Shown piece by piece: positions 18,030 to 27,048 of a DNA stretch of 64,000 nt. How positions within the stretch are numbered: position 1 is the stretch's first letter; each line of letters starts with the position of its first letter. The notes under the pieces were generated by a model that ran no database searches, was not told the DNA's origin, and saw only the letters and a list, made by a program, of their open reading frames with translations. The position numbers and the translations under genes are program-made. This DNA comes from Pseudomonas fluorescens (GTDB lineage Bacteria; Pseudomonadota; Gammaproteobacteria; Pseudomonadales; Pseudomonadaceae), in NCBI RefSeq assembly GCF_001307155.1, contig NZ_CP012830.1, forward strand, positions 6,322,501-6,386,500, read 5' to 3'.

Positions 18030-18055
18030 GTATGATTATAGGATTTTAATCATAC
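18030..18055. promoter_or_regulatory. Palindromic operator for the TetR-family repressor
   Basis: GTATGATTA (18030-18038) and TAATCATAC (18047-18055) are exact inverted 9-mers with an 8-base spacer, in the divergent gap between the regulator and the MFS gene. Arm length and position are as expected for a TetR-family site. Confidence 0.75.
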
Positions 18056-18125
18056 GCGATGAATGTATTTTTTCAGTTCAGCGACGCCCAAGCAAGCTGC
18101 GCTAATTCGATAAGGAGAATCGAGC

Positions 18126-19334
18126 ATGGCCAATCCGTACCGAGTACTGTTCCAAGCCCCCGGCACCAAGGGTTTTTCCGTGGCCGGCCTCCTCGCCCGT
18201 TTACCGCTACCTATGACGGGTATCGGCATCATTACAATGCTGTCACAGCTGCGGGGCAGCTACGCGCTGGCCGGCGCGGTCTCAGCTACCTTTGTCCTGA
18301 CGTACGCATTGATGTCGCCGCAAGTTTCGCGCTTGGTGGATCGATACGGTCAGCGCCGGGTACTGCCGGTGTCTACCGGCATCAGCGCTCTGGGCATTCT
18401 TCTGCTACTAGCTTGCACCTACTGGCATACACCCGACTGGACTCTGTTCGTGGCAGCCGCGCTGGCGGGTTTCATGCCGAGCATGTCAGCGATGGTCCGC
18501 GCCCGCTGGACGGCTATCTACAGGGGCAAGCCGCACCTGCAAACGGCTTATTCACTGGAAACAGTGCTAGACGAAGTTACCTTCATCGCAGGCCCTCCCA
18601 TTTCCGTTGGCTTGAGCGTGGCCGTCTTCCCACAGGCTGGGCCGTTAGCGGCGGTAGCACTGCTGGTGATCGGCGCACTTGCTTTGGCTGCGCAAGTCGC
18701 TACCGCCCCCCCCGTGGAATCCGCTGAAGAAATAAGCACACGCACAGCCTCGGTCTTTCGCCTGTCGGATGTCCGGTTGTTAACATTGTTGATGGTCGCG
18801 ATGGGCGTCATCGTCGGGACGGTCGATATCGTGAGCGTCGCGTTCGCCGAACAAATGGGCAGTCCTGCGGCGGCCAGTATCGTGCTGTCGTGTTACGCCA
18901 TCGGTTCGTGCGCAGCCGGCCTGCTGTTTGGTGCGCTCAAACTGAAAACGCCGTTACACAAACTCTTGCTGATGGGTGGTCTGGCCACCGCAGCGACGAC
19001 ACTACCCTTGTTAATGGCTGGCAACATTGCCGGGCTCGCCGGCGCGGTCCTGGTAGCAGGCCTGTTCTTTGCGCCAACAATGATTGTGGCGATGTCACTG
19101 GTAGAGAGAATCGTGCCGGAAAGACAATTGACTGAAGGGATGACCTGGTTGCTGGCCGGCTTGAATGTTGGAGTAGCTCTGGGGGCTGCAGCGTCCGGCC
19201 AGTTGGTGGATATGGAAGGTGCACGCTATGGATTCAACGTAGCGTTAGCGGCAGGGGCAGCTGTGCTCCTCGTAGCCATTTGGGGATACCGACGTATGCG
19301 AGAACACGCGCTGGCGGCAGCGTACTCAGTGTAA
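18126..19334 (+). CDS. MFS transporter
   Basis: 402 residues with about twelve membrane spans. The cytoplasmic loop between spans 2 and 3 carries 'RLVDRYGQRRVLPV', the MFS motif A. An AAGGAG ribosome site lies just before the ATG. It is divergent from, and probably controlled by, the TetR-type repressor. The substrate is likely a toxic small molecule, but nothing in the sequence names it. Confidence 0.85.
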   Translation: MANPYRVLFQAPGTKGFSVAGLLARLPLPMTGIGIITMLSQLRGSYALAGAVSATFVLTYALMSPQVSRLVDRYGQRRVLPVSTGISALGILLLLACTYWHTPDWTLFVAAALAGFMPSMSAMVRARWTAIYRGKPHLQTAYSLETVLDEVTFIAGPPISVGLSVAVFPQAGPLAAVALLVIGALALAAQVATAPPVESAEEISTRTASVFRLSDVRLLTLLMVAMGVIVGTVDIVSVAFAEQMGSPAAASIVLSCYAIGSCAAGLLFGALKLKTPLHKLLLMGGLATAATTLPLLMAGNIAGLAGAVLVAGLFFAPTMIVAMSLVERIVPERQLTEGMTWLLAGLNVGVALGAAASGQLVDMEGARYGFNVALAAGAAVLLVAIWGYRRMREHALAAAYSV

Positions 19335-19429
19335 GAGGAAGAGCTGGTGCTAAAGCTTTGCTAGACGGCTAAAAGCTGAAGGTCAATAGCGCCAGCTGCT
19401 ACCGACCAAAAGAGACCACTCAAACGCGT

Positions 19430-19517
19430 CTGCCATCCCTACCGCGACCTGACGGGAGACTGTCACGTACGGTTCTGTGAGCAGCCGAGGGGTGAAACTC
19501 CCTTCGGCTGACTCGAC
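19430..19517 (+). ncRNA. 3' remnant of a group II intron (domains V-VI)
   Basis: CACGTACGGTTCTG at 19464-19477 is the usual 3' strand of domain V, and GCCGAGGGG-TGAAAC-TCCCTTCGGC with a downstream ACTCGAC end looks like domain VI. Only the 3' tail is present; no reverse-transcriptase reading frame is nearby. It abuts an IS66 transposase tail that starts in frame right after the AC end, so the intron had inserted into the transposon. The 5' half of domain V is degenerate. Confidence 0.5.
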
Positions 19518-19693
19518 TTGCTGGAGAGCTGCGCAGTGGCAAACGGGCCGCAGCGATCATGAGCTTGATCCAGTCGGCGCGTATGAATGGGCATGATCCG
19601 TATGCTTACCTCAAGGACGTCTTGACTCGTCTGCCGACACAGCAGGCAAGTGAGATTGATCAACTGCTGCCGCATAAGTGGATGCCGGCCTAG
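19518..19693 (+). pseudogene. C-terminal remnant of IS66-family transposase (TnpC)
   Basis: Reading to TAG at 19691, the frame gives 'AGELRSGKRAAAIMSLIQSA', continuing with 'NGHDPYAYLKDVLTRLP' and ending 'LLPHKWMPA', the typical C-terminus of IS66 TnpC. The upstream part is missing and is replaced by the group II intron tail. GGACGCT near 19714-19720 may be the remains of the IS66 right end. The element is dead. Confidence 0.75.
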
Positions 19694-19778
19694 TCATGCA
19701 AGACGGATTGACTGGACGCTGCGGTCTAGGGAATGGCCTGAGTCGATGAACGAGCGACGGCGCCCCACTTTATCGGCA

Positions 19779-20246
19779 TCATCCTGGGCAGCTCAACTGT
19801 TCAGGGTGAAGCTCAATGGAAAAGAGTGTGCTGTTCCTGGCCAGGTAGCAATGCTCCTGGTGAAACTTGAACCTGCGCATCATCGCCAGCAACTGCGGTT
19901 CCTTGCAGGCCAGTTGCTCCAGATCACGGCGCATTCTCGCCTCCATGCTGACCTTGTGTTCCTCGGAGAGGCTGCTCGCTGCTAAGTCGACTCTGTAGCG
20001 GTAGAAGATCGTGTCACCGTACGTCAAACCGACGTACTCAAGGGTGGTAATTGCATCCAGTTGCTTTGGCAGGGTCGCGTCCAACTGGGCGAGGCGCTCG
20101 ACCAGCAGCGCCTGTTGGGCCACCTTCTCCTGCTCGGCCTTGAGCGCGAAATAGCGTCCAATCCCGACAATCAGTAACACCGCAGCGATACCTAGATAGA
20201 AATTACGCGGGTTGCGCCGCTTCTTCGGCGCCAGCTTCATCAACAT
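19779..20246 (-). CDS. Membrane-anchored hypothetical protein
   Basis: 155 residues. A basic start ('KLAPKKRRNPRN') precedes one transmembrane helix (about residues 17-33), then a charged helical periplasmic region with two Cys in the last 45 residues. I do not recognise the family. The 3' end lies 60 bases from the IS66 remnant, so the C-terminus may have been altered by the insertion. A leftward terminator just upstream suggests it once followed another gene. Confidence 0.6.
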   Translation of the reverse strand: MLMKLAPKKRRNPRNFYLGIAAVLLIVGIGRYFALKAEQEKVAQQALLVERLAQLDATLPKQLDAITTLEYVGLTYGDTIFYRYRVDLAASSLSEEHKVSMEARMRRDLEQLACKEPQLLAMMRRFKFHQEHCYLARNSTLFSIELHPEQLSCPG

Positions 20247-20269
20247 CTTGAATGACTCGTCCTGAGCAT

Positions 20270-20297
20270 GAAAAAGCCCCTAGCGAAACTAGGAGCT
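20270..20297 (-). terminator. Leftward terminator upstream of the membrane protein gene
   Basis: Read leftwards: AGCTCCTAG-TTTCG-CTAGGGGCTTTTT, a stem with T-run. No gene or recognisable RNA ending here is seen to the right (20300-20535), so its parent gene may be lost. Confidence 0.7.
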
Positions 20298-20537
20298 ACG
20301 GGTGAAAACGGCATAGCCTGACACAATCCCCCCGGGGGAGCACTCGGCGAATCCGGGGTTGTTATCAGGGCGAGCACTGCGTGAGCTGACTGCCCAGGCC
20401 TGAACTGACTTCGACGCGCCGCGGCTCCAAATCGAGAAGCCGGGAAAAATCTCTAGCCAACCTTCAGTTGCCCAGTATGTTGCAGTTCAGCGCTCAGGGT
20501 GGTCACTGGCCCACTATCGCTCTTAATGCTGGAGTTC

Positions 20538-20611
20538 GAAAGGTGAATTGGCCGGACGCTTAGTGCGCCAGCTTTAACGGGCGCTCTAACCGTCCGGGCA
20601 ACTCACCCTTT
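20538..20611. repeat. Imperfect 30-bp inverted repeat
   Basis: AAAGGTGAATTGGCCGGACG... and ...CGTCCGGGCAACTCACCCTT pair over about 30 bases each with a few mismatches and a short loop. The GGCCGGACGCTTA part resembles ends of IS66-type elements (from memory), so this may be a compact non-autonomous derivative. Confidence 0.5.
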
Positions 20612-20640
20612 GATGCCGTCGTCTAAGGTATGCATCTACA

Positions 20641-20688
20641 ATAAAAGGTGACAGATCTATTTATTAAAATATATCTGCCACCCTTTAT
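20641..20688. repeat. GGTGACAGATCTATT-type hairpin, downstream of GIY-YIG gene
   Basis: Arms 20641-20661 and 20668-20688 match at 18 of 21 positions around a 6-base loop. It abuts the stop codon of the GIY-YIG gene and probably ends its transcript. A related hairpin lies on the other side at 21153-21189. Confidence 0.75.
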
Positions 20689-20689
20689 C

Positions 20690-21088
20690 TTATGAGGAGA
20701 ACATTGCTGCGAAGTCGCGAGGACCAGGCTTAGAGTTGTGTGGGGGTTTTAATGCAAGGATCAAAAGTAGTTCTAGCGTCAGCCTATCAGTTTCACTGCT
20801 GATCTGAATGAAGCGGACAGTCTCCCAGCGATCCCACCATGTGGTTTTTTTGTGAGGCGAAGTCTGATCGTGCTGTCGCATCTTAATTGTGCGACCTGTC
20901 ACTCCAACGTACAGCGCTTGCCCTTCTTTATCAAAATAAGCGTAGACCGCACCTGTTCCGTTATCACCTAGCTTTCCCTTTGCGAAATAGGTTTCGCGAT
21001 TGTTCGGGGCCGTGGCTGATAAGAAGAGATCTTTAGCATCAGTTGATGCCCTCTCAATCGACTGGCGTAAACTAGCGAACATTGGCAT
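20690..21088 (-). CDS. GIY-YIG domain protein
   Basis: 132 residues. The middle has the GIY-YIG pattern: 'GAVYAYFDKEGQALYVGVTG' (V-Y-x-Y then Y-V-G), followed by 'RTIKMRQHD' with the conserved Arg. In this nuclease superfamily the two tyrosines and Arg form the active site, together with a later Glu ('LELLLILALKPPHN' offers one). The protein is small and has no other domain. It lies 130 bases downstream of the large Hhe-like gene on the same strand and is bracketed by hairpins of one family, so it may be a separate cassette or a partner in defence. Confidence 0.75.
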   Translation of the reverse strand: MPMFASLRQSIERASTDAKDLFLSATAPNNRETYFAKGKLGDNGTGAVYAYFDKEGQALYVGVTGRTIKMRQHDQTSPHKKTTWWDRWETVRFIQISSETDRLTLELLLILALKPPHNSKPGPRDFAAMFSS

Positions 21089-21152
21089 GAAATCGACCTG
21101 ACTGGTGTTGGAAGCGGAAAATCAGTACGTATATTATTAGAAGACGGATAAG

Positions 21153-21189
21153 AGATGACGGATCTATTTTTCAAATAAATCCACCACCT
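21153..21189. repeat. GGTGACAGATCTATT-family hairpin, upstream of GIY-YIG gene
   Basis: Arms 21153-21169 and 21173-21189 match at 13 of 17 positions around a 3-base loop; the GATCTATTT core is shared with the hairpin at 20641-20688. Single arms of this family also occur near 2364 and 35519. Confidence 0.6.
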
Positions 21190-21218
21190 TTTAATTACCG
21201 GTACAACGGCCTCCCCCA

Positions 21219-24200
21219 TCAGCCAGAAGTAGACACCACCAACCGGCCCTCTCTCAGCTCCAACCGTCTATCACGCGTCAACTGCTCGATTCTTTCCTTC
21301 AATGGCGCTGTCACCTTGGCCGTGGCGCGGCCAAAACCGAGCAGTCTCAAGGCGCCAGAGATCGCGTCGTCATGACTCATGGAAAACCCCGAAATGATGA
21401 TTTCTATCAGGGCCTGGTCGAGTTCTTCCGGCGCGACCCACTCCAGTTTGCGCTCGGCAGACTCCCAATGCGCTCGGCTGCGAATGACAACGGGACGATT
21501 CTCGACGTGGTGAAGAAATTCGCCACGGCGCAAGAAGTGCCGCTGCTTAATGCCCATGCCAATGGCGTTCTCCACGGCGGCAGTGATTCTTGAGCCTTGC
21601 CGTGTCACCCCGAAAGCCTCCATTAGCCGCCGAGTGACCTCTACTGAATGCACCGGTGATTCGACATCGACCACTGAACGGATCAGGCGCAGCAGGTGTT
21701 CCGGCTGGTGTTGATGTAGTTCCACTTGGGTGCTGACTGCAGAGAGCCGCGCCTTTTCATAAGGTTGGCTGGCGATCGGTTCGACTTCGGCAATGGTTTC
21801 GTCACGGATAATTTCATGCTGGGGCTCGATCAGAGTTTCTGTGACCGAGACGCTACGACGGTTGGCTATATGTTCGCGGGCAGCCTCGATTGCCGCTACT
21901 GTGCGTGTGATTTCTTGCTTAGGATTGCGGAACCAATCGGTACTCCAGATACGATGGAAGTTCCAGCCCAAGCCCTCAAGCACACCTTGGCGCAAGCGAT
22001 CGCGATCACGTGCAGAGCGCGAGCTGTGATAGGCCGCGCCATCGCATTCAACAGCCAGCACGTATCGGCCTGGAAACTCGGGGTCTCTCACGGCGAGGTC
22101 AATGAAGTAACCGGCAGTACCGACTTGCGGCTCTACCTGGTAGTCAAGATCACGCAAGGCCCGGATAACCTCATCCTCAAAGGGCGAATCTGTAGCCTTG
22201 CCGGTTTCCTTGGCGACTTCCAGTTCCCCCGTTTCCGCGTACTTGAGGAAGTTTTTCAAAGCCCGTACGCCATGCTTGGCAGTGGCATCGATCTCCAGTT
22301 CATCGCCACGGAAGTTACAGAACACGCGCATAGCCAATTTGGCCCGTGTGATCAAAACGTTGAGTCGGCGATGCCCGCCATCTTTATTGAGAGGGCCAAA
22401 TTCACGGGCGATTCGACCGGACTCATTGCGGCCATATCCAATGCTGATGAAGATCACGTCGCGCTCATCACCCTGAATGTTTTCAAGGTTTTTGACGAAG
22501 AACCGCTCGCTGCCCTGTGCGGTGAAAAACGCTTCGGCCTGAGGTGTCTTGCGCCGTAGCAGCTCAACCTCAATGTTGATCAGATCACGCTGCGGAACGC
22601 TGAATGCGGCAACCGCCAAGGACAGTTCCGGCGTCTCCAGCGCGTGTTTCATCACCGCTTGGGCGACTGCTTTGGCCTCATCCTTGTTGGTCCGTGTGCG
22701 GCCACGGTCATACAGTGCCTGCGGTAGGTAATCGAAGCTCACGCCCTTCGCGTGCGGATGCTGGCCTGCGGAAGGGAATACCACCAGCTTGCTGTCATAG
22801 AACTCCACGTTGGAGACGGCGATGAGTGATTCGTGTCGGCTGCGGTAGTGCCAGCGCAGGTAGCGTTCCTGGCTGCCCGCCGCCTTGAATAGACTGAGGA
22901 TGCTTTCGATGTCGGCGGTGGCTTCGTTGTCGTCATCAGCTGCAATGTCGCGGCTGAACAAATCGCTAGGCGGCATCTGCCGGGTGTCACCAACCACCAC
23001 CACTTGCTTGCCACGTAAAATCGCGCCAAACGCATCAACGGCCTTGACCTGAGAAGCTTCGTCGAACACCACCACGTCGAACGCTAACTTGCCTGGGGGC
23101 AGGAAGTTGGCGATGGACATGGGGCTCATCATGAACACCGGCTTGATTTGCTGAATCGCCCGCCCGGCCTTGTCGATCAGTTGACGGATCGGAATGTGCC
23201 GGCGCTTCTTGTTCAGTTCTGCGCGCAAAATTGCCATTTCACCCGGCTGGTTCACATTAGGCATATGTTCCCAAACCTGCCGCGCTAGAAACGTTTGCGC
23301 ATGGTTCAACGATGCGGCATCGAGGGTTTTGAACTTGGCGATCTGATGCTCGTGTTTGATGCGGTCAAATTGCTGTAGTGCTGGTTTTTCAGCGTACGCC
23401 TTCTGCACCAGCCCTGAATACCAGGAAAAATCGAGGATGGCCGGTAGCTGATCAGGCGCGTCGCTGCGCAGGGCAATGTTCAACAACTCGTCCAGTTGGG
23501 CCTGATGAACTTCGCCCGACAGTACGTTGAAGCGGGCCATTTGGTAGAGCGCGCCCAGGCTGGCCTGCCACAGTTGCAAGCGCGCGCCCAAAGCCGGTAG
23601 ATCTAGACTACGCAGCGTTTGTGCGGTGTCATCCTGCATGCCGATGACTTCCAGACCAGCTAGCAATGCCTGATCGAGGCCCGCAAGATGCTCCTCGATG
23701 TCACTGACCGTCTCCCCAAGCCCGCTGGCGTCCGTGTGCCCGGCGAGGAACGCAATGATCCCCTGCGGCACATTGCCGTTGCCGAGGTCTTCGTAGAGTT
23801 GCACAACCCAGGCGCTTACGCGCTCAAGCACCGCCCAATCAGACTTCTGACGTTGCCATTGAGCACCGAAGAGAGCGCTGCCCAGCCCCTCATGTTGGTG
23901 GTAAACCTTCAGACTTTGTTGATAGGCAAGGACCGAATCGACCAGAGTGAGTTGCTCGGTGTTGCTGCCAGGCAGAGTGCCCTGCACAAGCCCTTGCAAG
24001 CGAGCCTTGGCCGCACGATAGCGCCCCGAAAATACTTTCCACCACTTGTCTCCGTAAGCCAGCAGATTCTGCCGAACTTCCAACAGGTCCTGCTCCCATG
24101 CGGCCTCGATCAGCTGGGTCCCGTGGTTGGCCTTACATGTGCTCATGCGCTGACCGGCATCGAGCAACTCATGAATTGCATCGCGGCGCAGCTGCCAGTC

Positions 24201-25988
24201 CCCTGTACTTAGCTCTACACCTTGCAAACGAGGCGCTTCGGCCGCCCGCCTTGCAGCGCGGCATATGACAGCAACGTCCGCGAGTGTGGCGGGCTGGGTC
24301 AGCATTAGTCGAATCGATAGCGCCTTGGCTGCAGCGTCCAGAGCGGCTAAATGCGCACTTGCTTGTTGCAACGCATCGTTCGCATTGTTCTGTTCAATGG
24401 GAGAGAAATAAGTTCGCTTGCTTCCCCAGAACGGGTTTTGGTCTGGACGGCCCATTTCCTTAATATGAAGTGTCAATTCTTCAATCAACTGGCGGCGTTT
24501 TAGCTGGTCGGTCTGGGTCCATGACACCATTGGCGCGAAAGCAATTGTCGGCAACACGCCGTAACTGCGCTTGAGCTTGAGGTAACGGCCCAACACCTCG
24601 ACAAAATCCATTCCGCTGGCACCTACAGGCGCACTCACCGCTTCGCAGTAACGGTTTAAGTTGCCTTGCAATTCCGCCAGGTTGGCCAAATCATCTTCAC
24701 CCACCTTGGTCAGTGGGCGACCCTGTTCAAGCGTGCGACCCAGCTCTTTGATCACCGATTGTTTGGTCGACTTGTGGCTGTGCAGCTCCAGCACCGCATC
24801 ACCCAAGTGACACTCGTCGAGCCGACGTTTAACCACTTCGAGAGCAGCCATTTTTTCGGCCACGAATAACACGGTTTTTTTCTGGGCAATCAATTCCGCG
24901 ATGATGTTAGTGATGGTCTGCGACTTACCAGTGCCCGGAGGCCCCTGGATAACCAGGTTGGCGCCCTCGCGCACTTCGAGGATAGCTTCGGTCTGGCTGC
25001 TGTCCGCATCTTTGACGAATCGGACTTCCCCAGGCTTGAGCACCGAGTCGATGTTCACATCCTCGGCATAACACGGCCGCTGGTCACCGAAGCCAGCCCC
25101 CAGAAGCCGGTTGATTACCGGGTGGGCATCGGGTTGATGGTCTTGCGGCCAACTTTTCGGGTCCAGATCCTTGAACATCAGGAACTTGCCAAAAGAGAAG
25201 AACCCGAGCGCAGCCTCGTTTGTTGAAACCTTCCAGCGGGGTTGTTTGCTTACCAGGTCCGTCACTTCAGCATAAAAGCTGTCGAGGCTACCCTCTGCAG
25301 CATCGAAGCGATCCTCACTGAACTCACAAGCCGCGAGGTCGAGACCAAAATCGGTCTTGAGCTTGGCGATCAACGACAAGTTAGGCATCAACTCGTCGCC
25401 GGAATACTTCAGTTTGAAGGCGTCCTTTGCGCCGCTGCGTTCAAGGGTTACCGGCAACAACATCAAAGGAGCCTTGCGAAGGGTCTCTGAGCTGTCCGCT
25501 TCGTACCAATGAAGGAAGCCCAGCGCCAGAAACAGCGTGTTTACCCCTTGCTCCTCGACAAAGGCTCGCGCCTCACTGTGAATCCTCAACAGCTGCAGGA
25601 AAAGGCGCTCCTCATCCAGTGCCGTCTGCAAGCGCGTATCCGTATGCCGCCGCGCTCGACCCGACTCATCCACCTCATCGTCGACAGCACTCAATTCGCC
25701 CAAGCCGTCGAGTTCAAGCAACAGCAACTCATCAGTCGCTATGTCCTGAGCGTCCTCTCCTTCGGGCAGCGCGATCTTCGCCAACGCAGCCGACTTCTGG
25801 CGGGCCATCGGAGAAAAACTCATGGTTTTCTCCTGCCGATAAAGCAGGTGGAACACCGACTCAGACAGTTCATCCACCACCGCCAACGTCTTCGCTGACG
25901 CGCGGAAGTTCAGCATGGTGTTGCGAAGGCCGATATCGAGTAGTTCCTTGCGGCTACCCTGCAGCTTTTGACTAATCCCTGAACTCAT
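21219..25988 (-). CDS. DUF4011-helicase-endonuclease-DUF3320 protein (Hhe-like anti-phage defence)
   Basis: 1589 residues. Order of parts: N-terminal DUF4011-like 'ELLDIGLRNTMLNFR'; Walker A 'QGPPGTGKSQT' near 341-350; superfamily-1 helicase box 'VVVFDEASQ' near 975 and 'VVVVGDTRQMPPSDLF'; late helicase motifs ending 'NVLITRAK' near 1213. A Vsr/MTES_1575-like endonuclease follows, with 'PFEDEVIRALRD' near 1268 and 'LAVECDGAAYHSS' (D-x-n-E-C-D type), then a C-terminal DUF3320 region. This architecture matches the single-gene Hhe defence system (DUF4011-helicase-Vsr-DUF3320) known from phage-defence screens. It should translocate on nucleic acid and cut it. It lies amid mobile-element scars, fitting a defence island. 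No frameshift is seen. Confidence 0.85.
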   Translation of the reverse strand: MSSGISQKLQGSRKELLDIGLRNTMLNFRASAKTLAVVDELSESVFHLLYRQEKTMSFSPMARQKSAALAKIALPEGEDAQDIATDELLLLELDGLGELSAVDDEVDESGRARRHTDTRLQTALDEERLFLQLLRIHSEARAFVEEQGVNTLFLALGFLHWYEADSSETLRKAPLMLLPVTLERSGAKDAFKLKYSGDELMPNLSLIAKLKTDFGLDLAACEFSEDRFDAAEGSLDSFYAEVTDLVSKQPRWKVSTNEAALGFFSFGKFLMFKDLDPKSWPQDHQPDAHPVINRLLGAGFGDQRPCYAEDVNIDSVLKPGEVRFVKDADSSQTEAILEVREGANLVIQGPPGTGKSQTITNIIAELIAQKKTVLFVAEKMAALEVVKRRLDECHLGDAVLELHSHKSTKQSVIKELGRTLEQGRPLTKVGEDDLANLAELQGNLNRYCEAVSAPVGASGMDFVEVLGRYLKLKRSYGVLPTIAFAPMVSWTQTDQLKRRQLIEELTLHIKEMGRPDQNPFWGSKRTYFSPIEQNNANDALQQASAHLAALDAAAKALSIRLMLTQPATLADVAVICRAARRAAEAPRLQGVELSTGDWQLRRDAIHELLDAGQRMSTCKANHGTQLIEAAWEQDLLEVRQNLLAYGDKWWKVFSGRYRAAKARLQGLVQGTLPGSNTEQLTLVDSVLAYQQSLKVYHQHEGLGSALFGAQWQRQKSDWAVLERVSAWVVQLYEDLGNGNVPQGIIAFLAGHTDASGLGETVSDIEEHLAGLDQALLAGLEVIGMQDDTAQTLRSLDLPALGARLQLWQASLGALYQMARFNVLSGEVHQAQLDELLNIALRSDAPDQLPAILDFSWYSGLVQKAYAEKPALQQFDRIKHEHQIAKFKTLDAASLNHAQTFLARQVWEHMPNVNQPGEMAILRAELNKKRRHIPIRQLIDKAGRAIQQIKPVFMMSPMSIANFLPPGKLAFDVVVFDEASQVKAVDAFGAILRGKQVVVVGDTRQMPPSDLFSRDIAADDDNEATADIESILSLFKAAGSQERYLRWHYRSRHESLIAVSNVEFYDSKLVVFPSAGQHPHAKGVSFDYLPQALYDRGRTRTNKDEAKAVAQAVMKHALETPELSLAVAAFSVPQRDLINIEVELLRRKTPQAEAFFTAQGSERFFVKNLENIQGDERDVIFISIGYGRNESGRIAREFGPLNKDGGHRRLNVLITRAKLAMRVFCNFRGDELEIDATAKHGVRALKNFLKYAETGELEVAKETGKATDSPFEDEVIRALRDLDYQVEPQVGTAGYFIDLAVRDPEFPGRYVLAVECDGAAYHSSRSARDRDRLRQGVLEGLGWNFHRIWSTDWFRNPKQEITRTVAAIEAAREHIANRRSVSVTETLIEPQHEIIRDETIAEVEPIASQPYEKARLSAVSTQVELHQHQPEHLLRLIRSVVDVESPVHSVEVTRRLMEAFGVTRQGSRITAAVENAIGMGIKQRHFLRRGEFLHHVENRPVVIRSRAHWESAERKLEWVAPEELDQALIEIIISGFSMSHDDAISGALRLLGFGRATAKVTAPLKERIEQLTRDRRLELREGRLVVSTSG

Positions 25989-26187
25989 GAAGACTCTCTT
26001 GAAACGTGGCCGAGGCTGGAAACGATGGGAAACAGATTACCGTCGGTTAACGGCAGATGCATGATCATGGACGACGATCATCGCTATCACAACGAACTAA
26101 CGTCGCCTGTAGAATTATTTTTCGTTAGGTCCGCAGGTACTGAAAAGTAAGCCTTGACGCAATCAACCCATGCCAACTTCACAAAAC

Positions 26188-26648
26188 CCCCGTCACCATA
26201 GGAACACAAGCCAACTGAAGCCCAGAGGGCGAATGGTAAATAGCAGGTTCATCCCCCAAACCGCATCGCCGGTAAAATTAGGCAGCGTTCAACGTAGCGT
26301 CCAGATTGACTTCTTTCAGCCCCAGATCCCGTGCCAAGCATTCCAGGTGGCTCAGGACTCTCAAGCCGATGCCTTGTTGCATAAAACCCAGGAGCACAGA
26401 GATCGCGCCGATTTCGCTGTTCTCCAAATCAAGCATTCCCGTCGCCACCGGTTCTCCTTAAATACACCCCAGATAAAAGTGTTTTTCCATCAGGTTGCTG
26501 TACCGTCCGTGGCTGATCCTGCCGTCCAGGCCAACACTTACTCCGTGGTGTAGGCGCCGATGCATTGATGCCGTATCGCTTGAAGGCGAATATAGAATGC
26601 TGCTTGGGAATCGCTTGGCTTGGCGCGTCTGATTTCGAACATTTCATT
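26188..26648 (-). pseudogene. Decayed copy of the GNAT gene at 36198-36665
   Basis: The sequence from CACCATAGGAACACAAGCCA to the start region at about 26640 matches the intact GNAT gene (36198-36665) at roughly 90 percent by eye, including the 3' untranslated end and the upstream GGACGGAGAACTAAAAAGCC. Small insertions and deletions near 26265-26285 and 26510 break the frame. The copy ends inside the upstream terminator at 26691, where it is joined to a hydrolase fragment. Confidence 0.85.
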
Positions 26649-26691
26649 CTCCTTTAGCCATAGATGGACGGAGAACTAAAAAGCCCCGTCC

Positions 26692-27024
26692 GAGTTCGCG
26701 GGCAATCCCACCAAGGTGGATGAAGCAACCCGTCAGCATTACGCCAAACTCTACGCCCGCCCCGGCGCCATGCACGCAGCCTTCGCCCAGTTCCGCAGCA
26801 TTCGTCAGGATGAGGTGGACAACAAAGCGTCGATGGCGACGCGACTGACGATGCCGGTGCTGGCCATTGGTGGTGAAAAATCTTTTGGAAGTAATGAGGC
26901 GATCGTGATGCGCAACGCAGCGGACAAGGTCACGGAAGTGGTGGTGCCGGGGGCAGGACATTGGCTGATGGAAGAGACGTCAACACAGACTATTCGGGCG
27001 GTTCGCGACTTTATTGCGCAGTGA
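26692..27024 (+). pseudogene. 3' fragment of the alpha/beta hydrolase at 16338-17246
   Basis: 333 bases collinear with 16914-17246, with about ten substitutions and no gap, ending at the same TGA. It covers the last 110 residues, keeping the catalytic His motif 'GAGHW' but not the nucleophile, so it cannot be active. It begins abruptly next to the GNAT pseudogene's terminator half-stem, marking a recombination junction. Confidence 0.9.
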
Positions 27025-27048
27025 TGGGAAGAACTCTCGAAGGGAATT

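Noticed and set aside
21219..25988. Housekeeping helicase rather than defence
   Set aside because: The DUF4011 and DUF3320 ends with a Vsr-like nuclease do not match UvrD, Rep, RecB or similar housekeeping enzymes.
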